A stretch of 64,000 nucleotides of DNA from Actinopolymorpha rutila (GCF_013407855.1 NZ_JACBZH010000001.1:3720001-3784000), one strand, 5' to 3'. Positions 48,064-57,094 are shown, numbered from the stretch's first letter. The notes: generated from the letters alone by a model not told the origin. Numbers and translations: made by a program.

Positions 48064-48561
48064 TTACGTCACCGGAACGATCGACGCGTCCTTCACCCGT
48101 CCGCGTTGGAGGACGACGATGCCGATCGTTCCATGGGGCTGCCGACGCCGGTCGGTCGGCGAGCCGGGGTTGAAGATCCGTACGCCGTCCTCGGTCTGCG
48201 TCAACGGGATGTGCGAGTGCCCGAACACCACGAGGTCCGCGTCCGGGAATCGCCGCCGCATTCGCGCCATCCGACCGGTGGCCTGCCCGCTGTCGTGCAC
48301 CATCGCCACCCGAACTCCGGCCAGGGTGATCTCGAGGACCTCCGGTACGCCCGAGCCCCACTCGGCGACTTCCGGGCCGTCGTTGTTGCCGGCGACCGCG
48401 TAAAGGGGGGCGAAGGCCGCGAGCTCGTCCAGAACGTCGGGCGTGCACACGTCGCCGGCGTGCAGGATCACGTCCGCCGTACGCAGGTGTTCGGCCACCC
48501 GCGGCGGGCAGGACTTCCACCGTCGCGGCGCGTGCGTGTCGGACAGGACAACTACTCGCAT
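48064..48561 (-). CDS. YfcE/MJ0936-type metallophosphoesterase
   Basis: The 165-residue protein has the calcineurin-like metal motifs in order: VVVLSDTHAP, ILHAGDVC, VAGNNDG, AMVHDSGQ and VVFGHSHIPL. These small two-metal enzymes hydrolyse phosphodiesters, but the physiological substrate is usually unknown. ATG 48561 places the first metal motif at residue 5-10, as in the family, and a longer frame to 48714 is rejected. It converges with the HNH gene and is divergent from the APH-like kinase gene, whose start is 55 bases away. Confidence 0.9.
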   Translation of the reverse strand: MRVVVLSDTHAPRRWKSCPPRVAEHLRTADVILHAGDVCTPDVLDELAAFAPLYAVAGNNDGPEVAEWGSGVPEVLEITLAGVRVAMVHDSGQATGRMARMRRRFPDADLVVFGHSHIPLTQTEDGVRIFNPGSPTDRRRQPHGTIGIVVLQRGRVKDASIVPVT

Positions 48562-48616
48562 CGGCCCATCATGTCCCACCCGCGCGAGGCGCGGCGATAC
48601 ATGGCAGTCTGGGCGG

Positions 48617-49552
48617 ATGGCGTCGCACGGGGCCGGGCACGCGCTCGACTGGGTGAGAACCCGATGGGGACCGGATGCGGTCGCCCGGGTCGTTCGCCGT
48701 ACGCCCATCACCAACGGCTACTCCTCACAGTCGGTCGAGCGGCTGGACTTGATCGTCCAGGCGGGCGACGGTTCGACCGTCGAGTTGGCAGTGTTGCGAA
48801 AGCACGCGACCGAGGCCGAGGTCACGGTGTTGCGTGCTCTCCGGGAGGTCACCGACCCGAGAGCGAGCGCACTTCCGGAGTTGCTGGCAGACGGGACCGA
48901 CGCCACGGGGCCGTGGGTCGTCCTGCCGTTCTACTCCGGCAGCACACTGGCATCAGAAGCCGAGGTGTCCGACGACGTGCTCGAGTCCCTTGCCGTGCTG
49001 CACGTTCGCCATGTCAACGCCACCTTGCCGGGTCTCCCGATCGTCGACGGGACGTGGTGGGACAACGGTTTCCGGCACGTCGACCGGCGACTGTCGGAAC
49101 TACTGCCGACCGCGGCCGAGCCCGCGCCGCTGCGCGAGGCGCTCGACCTCGTTCGGAGCCTGCGGGGTGATCCACTCCTCGTCCGTACACCCGAACGCCT
49201 TTCGCGCACCCTGGTGCACGGAGACATCCACGCGAACAACATCCTCGCCAGGCCCGCCGGGTCGAAGATCATCGACTGGGGAGCCGCCACGCTCGCCCCG
49301 GCGATGCTGGACCTGGCCAACCTCGTCGCGCCGGACAGTCCACGCTTCGCGGTCTACGTCGAGGCGTGGGAGGCCGCGGCCGGTCGGGCACTGGATCTGC
49401 GGCTGGCGAACGTCGAGTACCAATGGGCCACCGCCTGCGTCAACATCAAGTACCTCGGCTTCGCGGCGCACCACCTCGGCGGCGGCACGGTGCGCGACAT
49501 GCTCGGGCGGGCACGACGTGCCCTGAACGCCCTGGCCCATTCGGACGTGTAG
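48617..49552 (+). CDS. APH-family phosphotransferase
   Basis: The 311-residue protein is a kinase-like phosphotransferase with a clean catalytic loop VHGDIHANNILA (about residue 198) and metal Asp in KIIDWGAATLAPAMLDLANLV (about 217). A lysine that may contact ATP is in LAVLRKHATEAE near residue 60. The length is typical. ATG 48617 is chosen because the conserved region begins soon after, and the upstream in-frame part overlaps the divergent phosphoesterase. It is followed after four bases by a P-loop kinase gene, probably in one operon. The substrate is unknown. Confidence 0.82.
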   Translation: MASHGAGHALDWVRTRWGPDAVARVVRRTPITNGYSSQSVERLDLIVQAGDGSTVELAVLRKHATEAEVTVLRALREVTDPRASALPELLADGTDATGPWVVLPFYSGSTLASEAEVSDDVLESLAVLHVRHVNATLPGLPIVDGTWWDNGFRHVDRRLSELLPTAAEPAPLREALDLVRSLRGDPLLVRTPERLSRTLVHGDIHANNILARPAGSKIIDWGAATLAPAMLDLANLVAPDSPRFAVYVEAWEAAAGRALDLRLANVEYQWATACVNIKYLGFAAHHLGGGTVRDMLGRARRALNALAHSDV

Positions 49553-49556
49553 GCCA

Positions 49557-50117
49557 ATGGCCCTGCCCACGCTTGTCGCCATCAGCGGACCGTCGGGTGG
49601 TTACGGCAAGACGACGCTCGCGCACGAACTCGCTCAGGCACTGGGTTGTCCGGCAATCTGTCGCGACGAGATCAAGGAGGGCATGGTCCACGCGAACCCA
49701 GGCTTCCGACCCGGACGCGGCGATCCGCTCACCAGGCGTACGTTGCCGGCATTCTTCGGCGTACTGGAGCTGCTGGTTCGCTCCGGCACCACCGTGGTCG
49801 CGGAGGCAGCTTTCCACGATCGACTGTGGCGGCCAGGCCTGCAGCCGCTGATGGGACTCGCACACCTTCGGATCATCCGGTGCACCGTGGCACCCGACGT
49901 CGCCCGCGCTCGAAATGCCCAGCGATACACGGCGAACCCTGTACGGAAGGCGGCCCATACGACGAGCGCGCACCAGCATGCTCCGGGCAGGGAAGAAGAC
50001 TTCGCCGGGATCACCCTTCCCGCGCCGACGCTACTGGTCGACACCACCGACGGATTCGAGCCGCCAATGCCGGAGATCCTGAGCTTCGTCGACGCTCGTC
50101 CGCATACCCAGCCGTGA
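49557..50117 (+). CDS. P-loop kinase-like protein with unusual Walker A
   Basis: The 186-residue protein looks like a small P-loop kinase of the AAA_33/gluconate-kinase type. Its nucleotide loop reads GPSGGYGKTTLA (residues about 10-21), which has one residue more than GxxxxGKT, so the loop is lengthened. An acidic VVAEAAFHD and a C-terminal Arg-rich lid (CTVAPDVARARNAQRY) fit a kinase. It is four bases after an APH-like gene. Whether it binds ATP normally is uncertain because of the altered loop. The substrate is unknown. Confidence 0.65.
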   Translation: MALPTLVAISGPSGGYGKTTLAHELAQALGCPAICRDEIKEGMVHANPGFRPGRGDPLTRRTLPAFFGVLELLVRSGTTVVAEAAFHDRLWRPGLQPLMGLAHLRIIRCTVAPDVARARNAQRYTANPVRKAAHTTSAHQHAPGREEDFAGITLPAPTLLVDTTDGFEPPMPEILSFVDARPHTQP

Positions 50118-50170
50118 CAACGGCGCCTTGACATTGGACGAGACGGTGGGCGGGATCGACGCCGTACTCG

Positions 50171-50890
50171 CTAACCGACCAGCCGCGACCTGAGGGCGCC
50201 GGCCTGGGCCACGGTGAGACCGCCGAACAAAAGGTACGCCTCGGCGCCTCCGTATCGGGCGTCCAGGTGACCGAGCGCGGACCGCATCGACTCCGGGCGG
50301 GCTGAGAACGACTCCGCGAGGAAACCTCGCTCGACCGGATCCGCCACCAGTAGGAGCAGGTCGTCGAGGTGGTCGCGCATCCGCTGGTCCACCGCCGTGT
50401 AGTCGGCCACCACGAAGTCGGCGGCCACTCCCACCAGGGTCAACACCAGGGCGACCACCATGCCCGAACGGTCCTTGCCCGAATGACAGTGCACGACCAC
50501 GCCGCCCGGCGGAGCGTCCGCGACTGCCGCGACGGCCGCGGCAAGCAGGTCGGGGTTCTGGTCGAGCATCTCCGCGTACTGCCGCTCCATCGGCCACGCC
50601 GGGTCGTACGGATCGCCATCCCTGGCAAGCGGCCGGTTCACGTACAGCGGCTCACCCGCGAACGGCGAACGGTCGTCCGCGCACTCCAGCGGTGAACGTA
50701 CGTCCACGATGCGCGTCACACCCGCGGCCCGCACCGCTTCGACTCCCACGGTGCTCAACCGGGTCAGGTTGTCCGAACGGATGAGCGCACCTGGCCTGAT
50801 CCGGCCGCCGTCGCGAGTGGGCAGGCCGGCAAGGTCTCGCGTGTTCAGGCAGTTCGGCCACTCCAACGCCGGCGGCTTCGAGTCGATCAT
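50171..50890 (-). CDS. Tyrosine-protein phosphatase (PtpB/DSP-like)
   Basis: The 239-residue protein has the active-site signature HCHSGKDRSG (HCx5R type, about residues 131-140). It resembles the actinobacterial PtpB/SIW14-like phosphatases that also hydrolyse phosphoinositides. The N terminus NTRDLAGLPTRDGGRIRPGALIRSDNL is characteristic of this group. ATG 50890 is preceded by GGAGGGGAG. A start 13 residues earlier would reach into the divergent promoter region. It converges with the P-loop kinase gene. Confidence 0.88.
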   Translation of the reverse strand: MIDSKPPALEWPNCLNTRDLAGLPTRDGGRIRPGALIRSDNLTRLSTVGVEAVRAAGVTRIVDVRSPLECADDRSPFAGEPLYVNRPLARDGDPYDPAWPMERQYAEMLDQNPDLLAAAVAAVADAPPGGVVVHCHSGKDRSGMVVALVLTLVGVAADFVVADYTAVDQRMRDHLDDLLLLVADPVERGFLAESFSARPESMRSALGHLDARYGGAEAYLLFGGLTVAQAGALRSRLVG

Positions 50891-50949
50891 CCACACCACT
50901 CCCCTCCGAGTACCGTGATCATCCATCACCCGCCGACGCAGGAGACCCC

Positions 50950-52107
50950 GTGAGTCGACTCTGGCCAGGATTCTCCCCCACCGACTTCCCGGTCGCGGTG
51001 TACGACGGCGAGAACACCTGGCTGTACCGCCACCCGAGTCCGCCGGAGGAGTTCCGCCGGCACCCGCGGGCAGACGACGCCCTCGTCTTCGCCGGTCGGC
51101 ACCCGGCGGTGGTCGCCAGTTCGGCGACCGAACTCGGCGGAGTGCTCACGCCGACTGTCCTCCGGGGCGGGCGCAACGATCTGGACGTACGGGCGGAGAT
51201 CGCGCACGAGACCTTCCACGTCTTCTGCCGGCGGCGTCATCCGGACTGGTTCGTGGACGAGTCGGCCGCCCTCACCTACCCGGTCGAGGACGCGGACGTG
51301 CTCGCGCTGCGCCGCCTGGAGGCGGAGGCCCTCCGCCGCGCCGTGGTCGCCGCATCCGGATCCGACTCCGGCGCCGCGAACACAACCGACACCACCGGCG
51401 CCTCGGCCGGCTGGGCGGCGACGGCCCTCACCCTGCGCCGGGAGCGCCGGCAGATCCTCGCGGAGGCGGCCGCGCAGTACGAACGTGATCTGGAGCGCTG
51501 CGAGGGCCTGGCGTACTACGTGGAGGGCAGGGCGGCCGGCAGCCCACGATGCCTGCGGGCGTTGGCCGAGCCGGTACGTCCGGACGACGTCCGACGCGCC
51601 GCCTACGCGACCGGTGAGGCGATCGCGCTGCTCCTCGACCGGTTCACGCCGGGCTGGCAAGCAAGGCTGGAGGCCGACGCCACGTCGTACGTCGACGACC
51701 TGCTCCACAACGCGGTCGCGAACGCCGGGCCGACGGAGTTCACCGCCGACCACCGCTCGATGGTCGTCGGCCGGGCGAAGGGCGCGATCGCGGCGCTGCG
51801 GGAGGAACGTCGTTCTCGCCGTCACGCGTTCCTTGCCCGCGACGACAAGGTGGTGCTCACCGCAACCGGACGCAAGCCCTTGCGGGTAACAGGATTCGAC
51901 CCGATGAACCTGCACAATCTCGGCTCCGGCGCCGTCCTGCACACCCATCACCTGAAGGTCGCCGGCGAGGACTTCGAGCTCGAGCTCTTCGACTGCCAGG
52001 CGCTCACCGAGGGCGCGGGTGACCATCCCCTGTTCGACGGCCTCCGACGGGTCACGTTCACCGGCGGCGGCACCGGCGGCGACGGCGGCGGCGCTACCGC
52101 TCCCTGA
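50950..52107 (+). CDS. Uncharacterised protein with zincin-like HExxH motif
   Basis: The 385-residue protein contains EIAHETFHVFCRRRHPDWF, so HETFH at residues 86-90 fits the HExxH zinc site. YYVEGRA near residue 190 could supply the third ligand Glu in a gluzincin-like arrangement. There is no signal peptide or membrane segment. The last 20 residues are Gly-rich. I do not recognise the family. It may be a cytosolic peptidase or an inactive relative. GTG 50950 follows GGAGACCCC, and the end overlaps the convergent cupin gene by 14 bases. Confidence 0.6.
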   Translation: MSRLWPGFSPTDFPVAVYDGENTWLYRHPSPPEEFRRHPRADDALVFAGRHPAVVASSATELGGVLTPTVLRGGRNDLDVRAEIAHETFHVFCRRRHPDWFVDESAALTYPVEDADVLALRRLEAEALRRAVVAASGSDSGAANTTDTTGASAGWAATALTLRRERRQILAEAAAQYERDLERCEGLAYYVEGRAAGSPRCLRALAEPVRPDDVRRAAYATGEAIALLLDRFTPGWQARLEADATSYVDDLLHNAVANAGPTEFTADHRSMVVGRAKGAIAALREERRSRRHAFLARDDKVVLTATGRKPLRVTGFDPMNLHNLGSGAVLHTHHLKVAGEDFELELFDCQALTEGAGDHPLFDGLRRVTFTGGGTGGDGGGATAP

Positions 52108-52585
52108 CGTCCTCGCTGTTGGTCATCACCGGGCCGGTCCAGCGCAGGTCCGGCTGGTTGACCACGATCGCCTCCTGCGTCGTGCGGGCGATGACGACCA
52201 GGGCCTCCTGTTCGGGGTCCGGGTTCTCCTCCCGGTGCGGGACGTACGGCGGCACGTAGATGTACTCCCCCGGCCCGGTCACGATCCGGACCTCCTGCGG
52301 CTCGGGCCCTTCCAGGTCGAGGAAGACGAACTCCGGCCGCCCGCTCACCACGAAGATCGCCGTCTCGGAACGGCCGTGGTGGTGGTTCTCCGAGGCGGTC
52401 GACGGCGCGACGTGCGTCTGTCCCATCCACAGCTGACGGGACCCGACCGACCTGCCGCTGATCGCCTCCACCCGCCGCATCCCCGCACTCTGCGCGGTCG
52501 CCTCGGACAGCCCGGCCGGCGCGACGTGGTGCAGCATCCGGTGGAAAGGGTCGTCCGGGATGTGCGAATCGAGTGGGCGGCTCAT
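52094..52585 (-). CDS. Cupin-domain protein
   Basis: The 163-residue protein is a single cupin with the metal-site motif NHHHGRSETAIFVVSGRPEF (about residue 68) and the second motif PGEYIYVPPYVPHREENPD (about 102). It may be a dioxygenase, isomerase or sensor, and the family does not tell which. Its start overlaps the Gfo/Idh/MocA oxidoreductase stop by four bases (ATGA). It is the last gene of a three-gene operon with that enzyme and an acetyltransferase. Confidence 0.82.
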   Translation of the reverse strand: MSRPLDSHIPDDPFHRMLHHVAPAGLSEATAQSAGMRRVEAISGRSVGSRQLWMGQTHVAPSTASENHHHGRSETAIFVVSGRPEFVFLDLEGPEPQEVRIVTGPGEYIYVPPYVPHREENPDPEQEALVVIARTTQEAIVVNQPDLRWTGPVMTNSEDVRER

Positions 52586-53745
52586 GCACGTACCTCCTGC
52601 TCTGCAACGAAGTCCGGGACGTCCACCCGCTCGCCGTTCCGCAGCGCCGACTCGTGCCCGCAGATGCCGGGCGCGGTCCAGTCAGCGGCGGTGAGAGCGT
52701 CGACCACCGGCGCGCGGGACTCCACGATGCTGGTCACGAACTCGTGCACGAGGTGCGGGTGCGAACCTCCGTGCGCGCTGCCCAGTCGCACTGCCCGCGC
52801 ACCGTCACTCGGGTCGTAGGTCGTGGGCCGGACGAACGGCGCCAGCTCCGGCGGCAACAGGTCCGGGCGGTCCGGCGGGTGCACCGTCGTCGCGGAGGCA
52901 CTGCGGCCGCGGGCTCCGGTTCCGTCAGCACCACCGAGCGGCTCCAACCTGAACACCTGCAGCCCGTCCTCCTCGTTCAGCTGCGGCCATTCCACCCCCG
53001 CCTCGTGCCCGTACACCGAGAAGCCCTCGTAGTACGTACGCCCGGTCTGGAAGAACGACACCGTGACCTCGGCGGCCAGATCTCCCTTGTCCAGTTGGAA
53101 GAGCGCCGTCTCCACCGGGAACGGGTTGTCGAAGTCGCCGCGGCGGTCCGGGGTCAGCCGGCCCGACCCCAGCCCGACGGCGGTGCGCACCCGGGCGCCG
53201 GCCAGCGCCAGCAGGGGCGACAGGGCGTGGGTGGAGTACGTCATCGGCGGGTAGCCGTACCAGTAGCGCGGGAAGCCGTCGAGGTTCTGGATGTGCGCGC
53301 CGCGCAGGAACGTCAACGCACCAAGGTCACCGCGCTCGTACAGGTCGCGGACGTGGAAGAAGTCCCGTCCGAAGACCATCGTCTCCATCATCATGTACGT
53401 ACGCCGCGACGAACGCTGCGCGGCCAGCACCCGGCGAATCCCGTCCAGCGTCGTCGCCATCGGCACCGCCGACGCGCAGTGCCGGCCGCTCTCGAGCACC
53501 GCGACGCTCTGGTCGACGTGGAAGCGAACCGGACTGGCGACGTGCACCGCGTCGAAGCCGTCGGAGGCCAGCAACGCTTCCAGGCTGTCGAACCGGTCGC
53601 GTACGCCATACCGATCGGCGACCGTGTGCAAGGTGTCCTTGTCGATGTCGCAGAGGGCCACCCGGCCCACGTCCGGATGGCTGCGGTACAACGGCAGGAA
53701 CTCCCCGCCGAACCTCCCACCCACCACCGCCACGTCGATCGTCAT
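52582..53745 (-). CDS. Gfo/Idh/MocA-family oxidoreductase
   Basis: The 387-residue protein has an N-terminal NAD(P)-binding Rossmann domain (VAVVGGRFGGEFLPLYRSHP, CDIDKD) and a C-terminal alpha/beta domain. The family's EKP triad is altered: HCASAVPMATTLDGIRR replaces the usual CEKP Lys region. The enzyme may therefore be inactive in hydride transfer or use a different residue. The usual substrates are sugars or inositols. ATG 53745 is set by the ATGA overlap with the acetyltransferase gene, and a longer frame is rejected. It lies upstream of a cupin gene in the same operon. Confidence 0.82.
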   Translation of the reverse strand: MTIDVAVVGGRFGGEFLPLYRSHPDVGRVALCDIDKDTLHTVADRYGVRDRFDSLEALLASDGFDAVHVASPVRFHVDQSVAVLESGRHCASAVPMATTLDGIRRVLAAQRSSRRTYMMMETMVFGRDFFHVRDLYERGDLGALTFLRGAHIQNLDGFPRYWYGYPPMTYSTHALSPLLALAGARVRTAVGLGSGRLTPDRRGDFDNPFPVETALFQLDKGDLAAEVTVSFFQTGRTYYEGFSVYGHEAGVEWPQLNEEDGLQVFRLEPLGGADGTGARGRSASATTVHPPDRPDLLPPELAPFVRPTTYDPSDGARAVRLGSAHGGSHPHLVHEFVTSIVESRAPVVDALTAADWTAPGICGHESALRNGERVDVPDFVAEQEVRA

Positions 53746-54470
53746 CGGCTTCTCCCCTCCGTGCTGTCGACAGCGTGCTCCGGGACGCGCAGGACCAGGA
53801 ACGGCGTCTCGCACCGCAGTTCGAAACCGAGCGCGGTGTAGAGCCGGACGGCCGAGGCGTTGCCGGCCGCCGAGTGCAGGAACGCCGTCTGCCCGTCGGC
53901 CCGGATGTTCGCGGCCACGGCGCGTACCAGCCGGTCGGCCAGTCCCTGGCCGCGGTGTGCGCCGTCGGTGCACACCGCGCTGATCTCGGTCCACCCGGGC
54001 AGATGCATGCGGGTGCCGGCCATGGCCACCAGCCGACCGCCGCGACGGATTCCGAGGTAGCCGCCGAAGTCGATGGTGCGCTTCCGGAACGGTCCCGGCT
54101 GGGTCCTCTCCACCAGGTCGAGGATCTCCGCCAGGTCGTCGGCGCCGAGCGGCTCGGCCTCCTCGTCCACGCGGAGGTCGACCCGCGACGCGACGAACTG
54201 GACGCCTTCGAGTCGCAGCACCACGTCCCAGCCGTCCGGCGGAACGACGTGCCCACCCGACAGGGTGACGGCCGACCCGGCGCCGGCCAGGCGGGCCAGG
54301 TCGGCCCAGTCGGCCGCCGTCGGCTCGCCGGGCAGCGCGGCGAACGGCGAGACGTCGGGCTGGTACCGAACGGCTCGCCCGAGGGACTCGGCCAGGTGCG
54401 CGTGCGGACCGGTCAGCGCCGCATACACCGGGTTGTCCAGTGGGAGCGGCGTCTGCTCCAGGCCCGTCAT
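53742..54470 (-). CDS. GNAT-family N-acetyltransferase
   Basis: The 242-residue protein has a C-terminal GNAT domain. The acetyl-CoA loop is SAVCTDGAHRGQGLADRLVRAV (about residue 168), and NASAVRLYTALGFELR follows. The N-terminal half (about 1-110) is a degenerate second GNAT-like domain or substrate domain. It is the first gene of the operon with the Gfo/Idh and cupin genes. ATG 54470 is chosen because the start is a sensible distance from a GAGCGCGG element. The longer frame to 54743 would cover the repeat region upstream. Confidence 0.82.
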   Translation of the reverse strand: MTGLEQTPLPLDNPVYAALTGPHAHLAESLGRAVRYQPDVSPFAALPGEPTAADWADLARLAGAGSAVTLSGGHVVPPDGWDVVLRLEGVQFVASRVDLRVDEEAEPLGADDLAEILDLVERTQPGPFRKRTIDFGGYLGIRRGGRLVAMAGTRMHLPGWTEISAVCTDGAHRGQGLADRLVRAVAANIRADGQTAFLHSAAGNASAVRLYTALGFELRCETPFLVLRVPEHAVDSTEGRSR

Positions 54471-54593
54471 CGACGCGCCGCGCTCATCGGGAACCTCCAG
54501 GTGGGTGTTCGCCCAAACGTCGAGCCAGCCTAACCACGAGCCCGGACACGGCCGTACGGGAGGGCGACAGCGCCGGCAGTCCTCACGGGTCGG

Positions 54594-54634
54594 CTGAGAG
54601 AAGTTGAGAGAACCTGAGAGAAGTTGAGAGAAGA
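54594..54634. repeat. Four phased 10-bp direct repeats between the GNAT and TauD genes
   Basis: The text tgagagaagt, tgagagaacc, tgagagaagt, tgagagaaga runs head to tail, one unit per helical turn, as two 20-bp copies that differ by one base. It lies in the 235-bp spacer between divergent genes, about 70 bases before the TauD start. Helical phasing suggests a cooperative protein-binding site. Nothing is known of the protein. Confidence 0.6.
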
Positions 54635-54705
54635 CGGCCCGGCCCACCGTCCACGACTCGGGACAGCGCGGTTTAACAACAATTCCCAGCGGGATAGTAG
54701 GGATT

Positions 54706-55665
54706 ATGACCACGATCACAGACCGCACCACCGGCCGGCCCACCGCGACCGAGGACGGTTACCAACGCATCGACGTACGCCCGACCTCCGGGACCATCGG
54801 CGCCGTGATCGGCGGAGTGCGCCTCGGCGGCGACGTCGACCAGGCCACCGTGGCAGAGATCCGGCGGGCCCTCCTGGCGCACAGGGTGGTGTTCTTTCAC
54901 GACCAGGACCACCTGGACGACGCCGGGCAGCGGGCGTTCGCGCACCTGCTCGGCACACCGACGAAACCGCACCCCACCGTGTCCGGGGACGGCGATGCCG
55001 TCCTGCCGATCGACTCCGACTACAGCAAGGCGAACAGCTGGCACACCGACGTGACGTTCGTCGACCGGGTCCCCGCGATCAGCCTGCTGCGCGCGCTGGT
55101 CCTCCCGCCCTACGGCGGGTCGACGGTCTGGGCCAACACCGTCCGGGCGTACGACACCCTTCACCCCGCGCTGCAGGCCCTCGCGGGCGAACTGTGGGGC
55201 GTCCACTCCAACCTCTACGACTACGCGGCAGAGCGGGACGAGCGACGGCTGGGTGGGATCGACGTCAAGCGACAGGAGTACCGCACCGAGTTCGGGCAGC
55301 AGGAGTTCGAGACCGAGCATCCGGTCGTGCGCATCCATCCCGAGACCGGCGAGCGGTCACTGCTGCTCGGCCACTTCGTGCGCCGGTTCGTCGGCCTGAG
55401 CACGCGGGACTCCCGCGAGTTGTTCGAACTCCTGCAGCGGCACGTCACCCGGCTGGACAACACCGTCCGGTGGAACTGGCGGCCCGGCGACCTCGTGATC
55501 TGGGACAACCGCGCGACCCAGCACTACGCCGTGGACGACTACGACGACCATCCCCGGCTGTTGCACCGGGTCACACTGGCCGGTGACATCCCGGTGAGCG
55601 CGGACGGTGTGCGCAGCGTCGTACGCAAGGGCGACGCGTCGCACTACTCCGAGGTGCCGGCCTGA
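54706..55665 (+). CDS. TauD/TfdA-type alpha-ketoglutarate-dependent dioxygenase
   Basis: The 319-residue protein is a jelly-roll iron(II) dioxygenase. The HxD metal motif is [13 protein letters not shown] (about residue 112), and the distal His is in [14 protein letters not shown] (about 269). The Arg that binds ketoglutarate follows in [10 protein letters not shown]. It resembles AtsK/TauD enzymes that release sulfite from alkyl sulfates or sulfonates. A TTAACA-16-TAGTAG pair with the -10 five bases before the ATG may be a leaderless promoter. The substrate is not certain. Confidence 0.87.
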   Translation: MTTITDRTTGRPTATEDGYQRIDVRPTSGTIGAVIGGVRLGGDVDQATVAEIRRALLAHRVVFFHDQDHLDDAGQRAFAHLLGTPTKPHPTVSGDGDAVLPIDSDYSKANSWHTDVTFVDRVPAISLLRALVLPPYGGSTVWANTVRAYDTLHPALQALAGELWGVHSNLYDYAAERDERRLGGIDVKRQEYRTEFGQQEFETEHPVVRIHPETGERSLLLGHFVRRFVGLSTRDSRELFELLQRHVTRLDNTVRWNWRPGDLVIWDNRATQHYAVDDYDDHPRLLHRVTLAGDIPVSADGVRSVVRKGDASHYSEVPA

Positions 55666-55716
55666 GGGGCTTCGGAGATCGAGTACGTGCCGCCGGGAAG
55701 GGCTGCTCTGGCATGG

Positions 55717-57090
55717 TCAGGTGAACAACGCCTGGCCGACGTACTCACCGCGGCGCACTCCCGGCGGCACGGCGAACAGCGCCGAACCGCGGTGCTGGAG
55801 GTACTCCATCAGCCCGTCCCGCGCGGCCAGCCTGGTCTGCATCGGGATGTAGTGCGTGTCCGGATCTCGGACGTACGCGACGAAGAACAGGCCAGCGTCG
55901 AGCCGGCCGAGCGCGTCGTTGCCGTCGGTGAAGTTGTAGCCGCGCCGTAGCATCCGTACGCCGTCGTTCTGGCTGGGATGCGCAAGCCGCACGTGGGAGT
56001 CGGCTGCCAACAGCGGCTTGCCGTCGGATCCCTTCACCGTGAAGTCGGGCGGGTTGAACTCCTTCCCACCCGACAGCGGTGCACCCTCGGACCGGTCGCG
56101 GCCGACGAGATTCTCCTGCTCCCGCAGGGATGTACGGTCCCACGTCTCGATGTTCATGTTGATCCGGCGGGCCACGAGGTAGGAGCCGCCGGCGAGCCAG
56201 CGCGCTCTCGGGTCGTCGTCCGCGCCCACCCACACGTGGTCGTCGACCAGCCGGGTCTCCTCCGCCTTGAGGTTGGCGGTGCCGTCCTTGAAGCCGAACA
56301 GGTTACGCGGCGTCTGCTGGGTCCTCGACGTCGACGACGTACGACCGAAGCCGAGCTGGGACCAGCGCAGCGCGGCGGTGCCGAAGGCGAGCCTGGACAG
56401 GTTCCGGATCGCGTGGACGGCGACCTGCGGGTCGTCCGCGCACGCCTGCACACACAGGTCCCCGTCGCTGCGGGCAGGGTCGAGGTTGTCCTTGGGAAAG
56501 TGCGGCAGGGGGCGCAGCGCCCGGGGCCGACGGCCGTCGATCCCGAACCGGTCCTTACCCTCGGCGTCCCGGAAGAGGGACGGCCCGAAGCCGAAGGTCA
56601 GGGTCAGCCGCGAGGGCGGCAGGCCGAGCGCCTCACCGGTGTCGGGCGGGGGCGCCTCGTACGCGCCCGGCGTACCGCCACCCACCGTGTGACCCTGGGT
56701 CAGCTGCACAGCCGCGGCGGTCCACTCCCGCAGCAGCGCGACGAGCTCGGCGCGAGTGGTCGCTGTGACGTCGAACGCCGCGAAGTGCAGCCGGTCCTGC
56801 GCGGGCGTGACGATGCCGGCCTGGTGCGCGCCGTGGAACGGATAGCGGTCGACCGTGCTCGGGTCCGGCGACTGCGTGCGCTCCGCGGCATCCGGCTCGG
56901 CGGCGTGGGCGACCCCCAGTCCGCCGGCGAACCCTGCCGCACCGACGGCAGCACCGGCCCCGGCCAGGCCGAACAGCCGGCGTCGGCTCACGCCGTTCCG
57001 CACGGACTTCTGCGCGGCCTCCTGCGCGGCCTCCCGGGCAGACCCCTGGGCAGACCCCTGGGCGGACTTCTGCGCGGCGTGGTCGGTCAT
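55717..57090 (-). CDS. efeB: Dye-decolorising peroxidase EfeB
   Basis: The 457-residue protein has a twin-arginine signal peptide (SRRRLFGLAGAGAAVGAAG, about 35-55) preceded by an odd 30-residue Ala/Gln/Ser repeat. The Dyp peroxidase domain includes the distal GFKDGT motif (about 235), the proximal heme His probably in DSHVRLAHPS, and the Arg of RMLRRGYNF. EfeB oxidises ferrous iron or takes iron from heme in the periplasm or outside the cell. It lies four bases after efeO, making the operon efeU-efeO-efeB. The start is the only ATG before the signal. Confidence 0.9.
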   Translation of the reverse strand: MTDHAAQKSAQGSAQGSAREAAQEAAQKSVRNGVSRRRLFGLAGAGAAVGAAGFAGGLGVAHAAEPDAAERTQSPDPSTVDRYPFHGAHQAGIVTPAQDRLHFAAFDVTATTRAELVALLREWTAAAVQLTQGHTVGGGTPGAYEAPPPDTGEALGLPPSRLTLTFGFGPSLFRDAEGKDRFGIDGRRPRALRPLPHFPKDNLDPARSDGDLCVQACADDPQVAVHAIRNLSRLAFGTAALRWSQLGFGRTSSTSRTQQTPRNLFGFKDGTANLKAEETRLVDDHVWVGADDDPRARWLAGGSYLVARRINMNIETWDRTSLREQENLVGRDRSEGAPLSGGKEFNPPDFTVKGSDGKPLLAADSHVRLAHPSQNDGVRMLRRGYNFTDGNDALGRLDAGLFFVAYVRDPDTHYIPMQTRLAARDGLMEYLQHRGSALFAVPPGVRRGEYVGQALFT

Positions 57091-57094
57091 CTCG

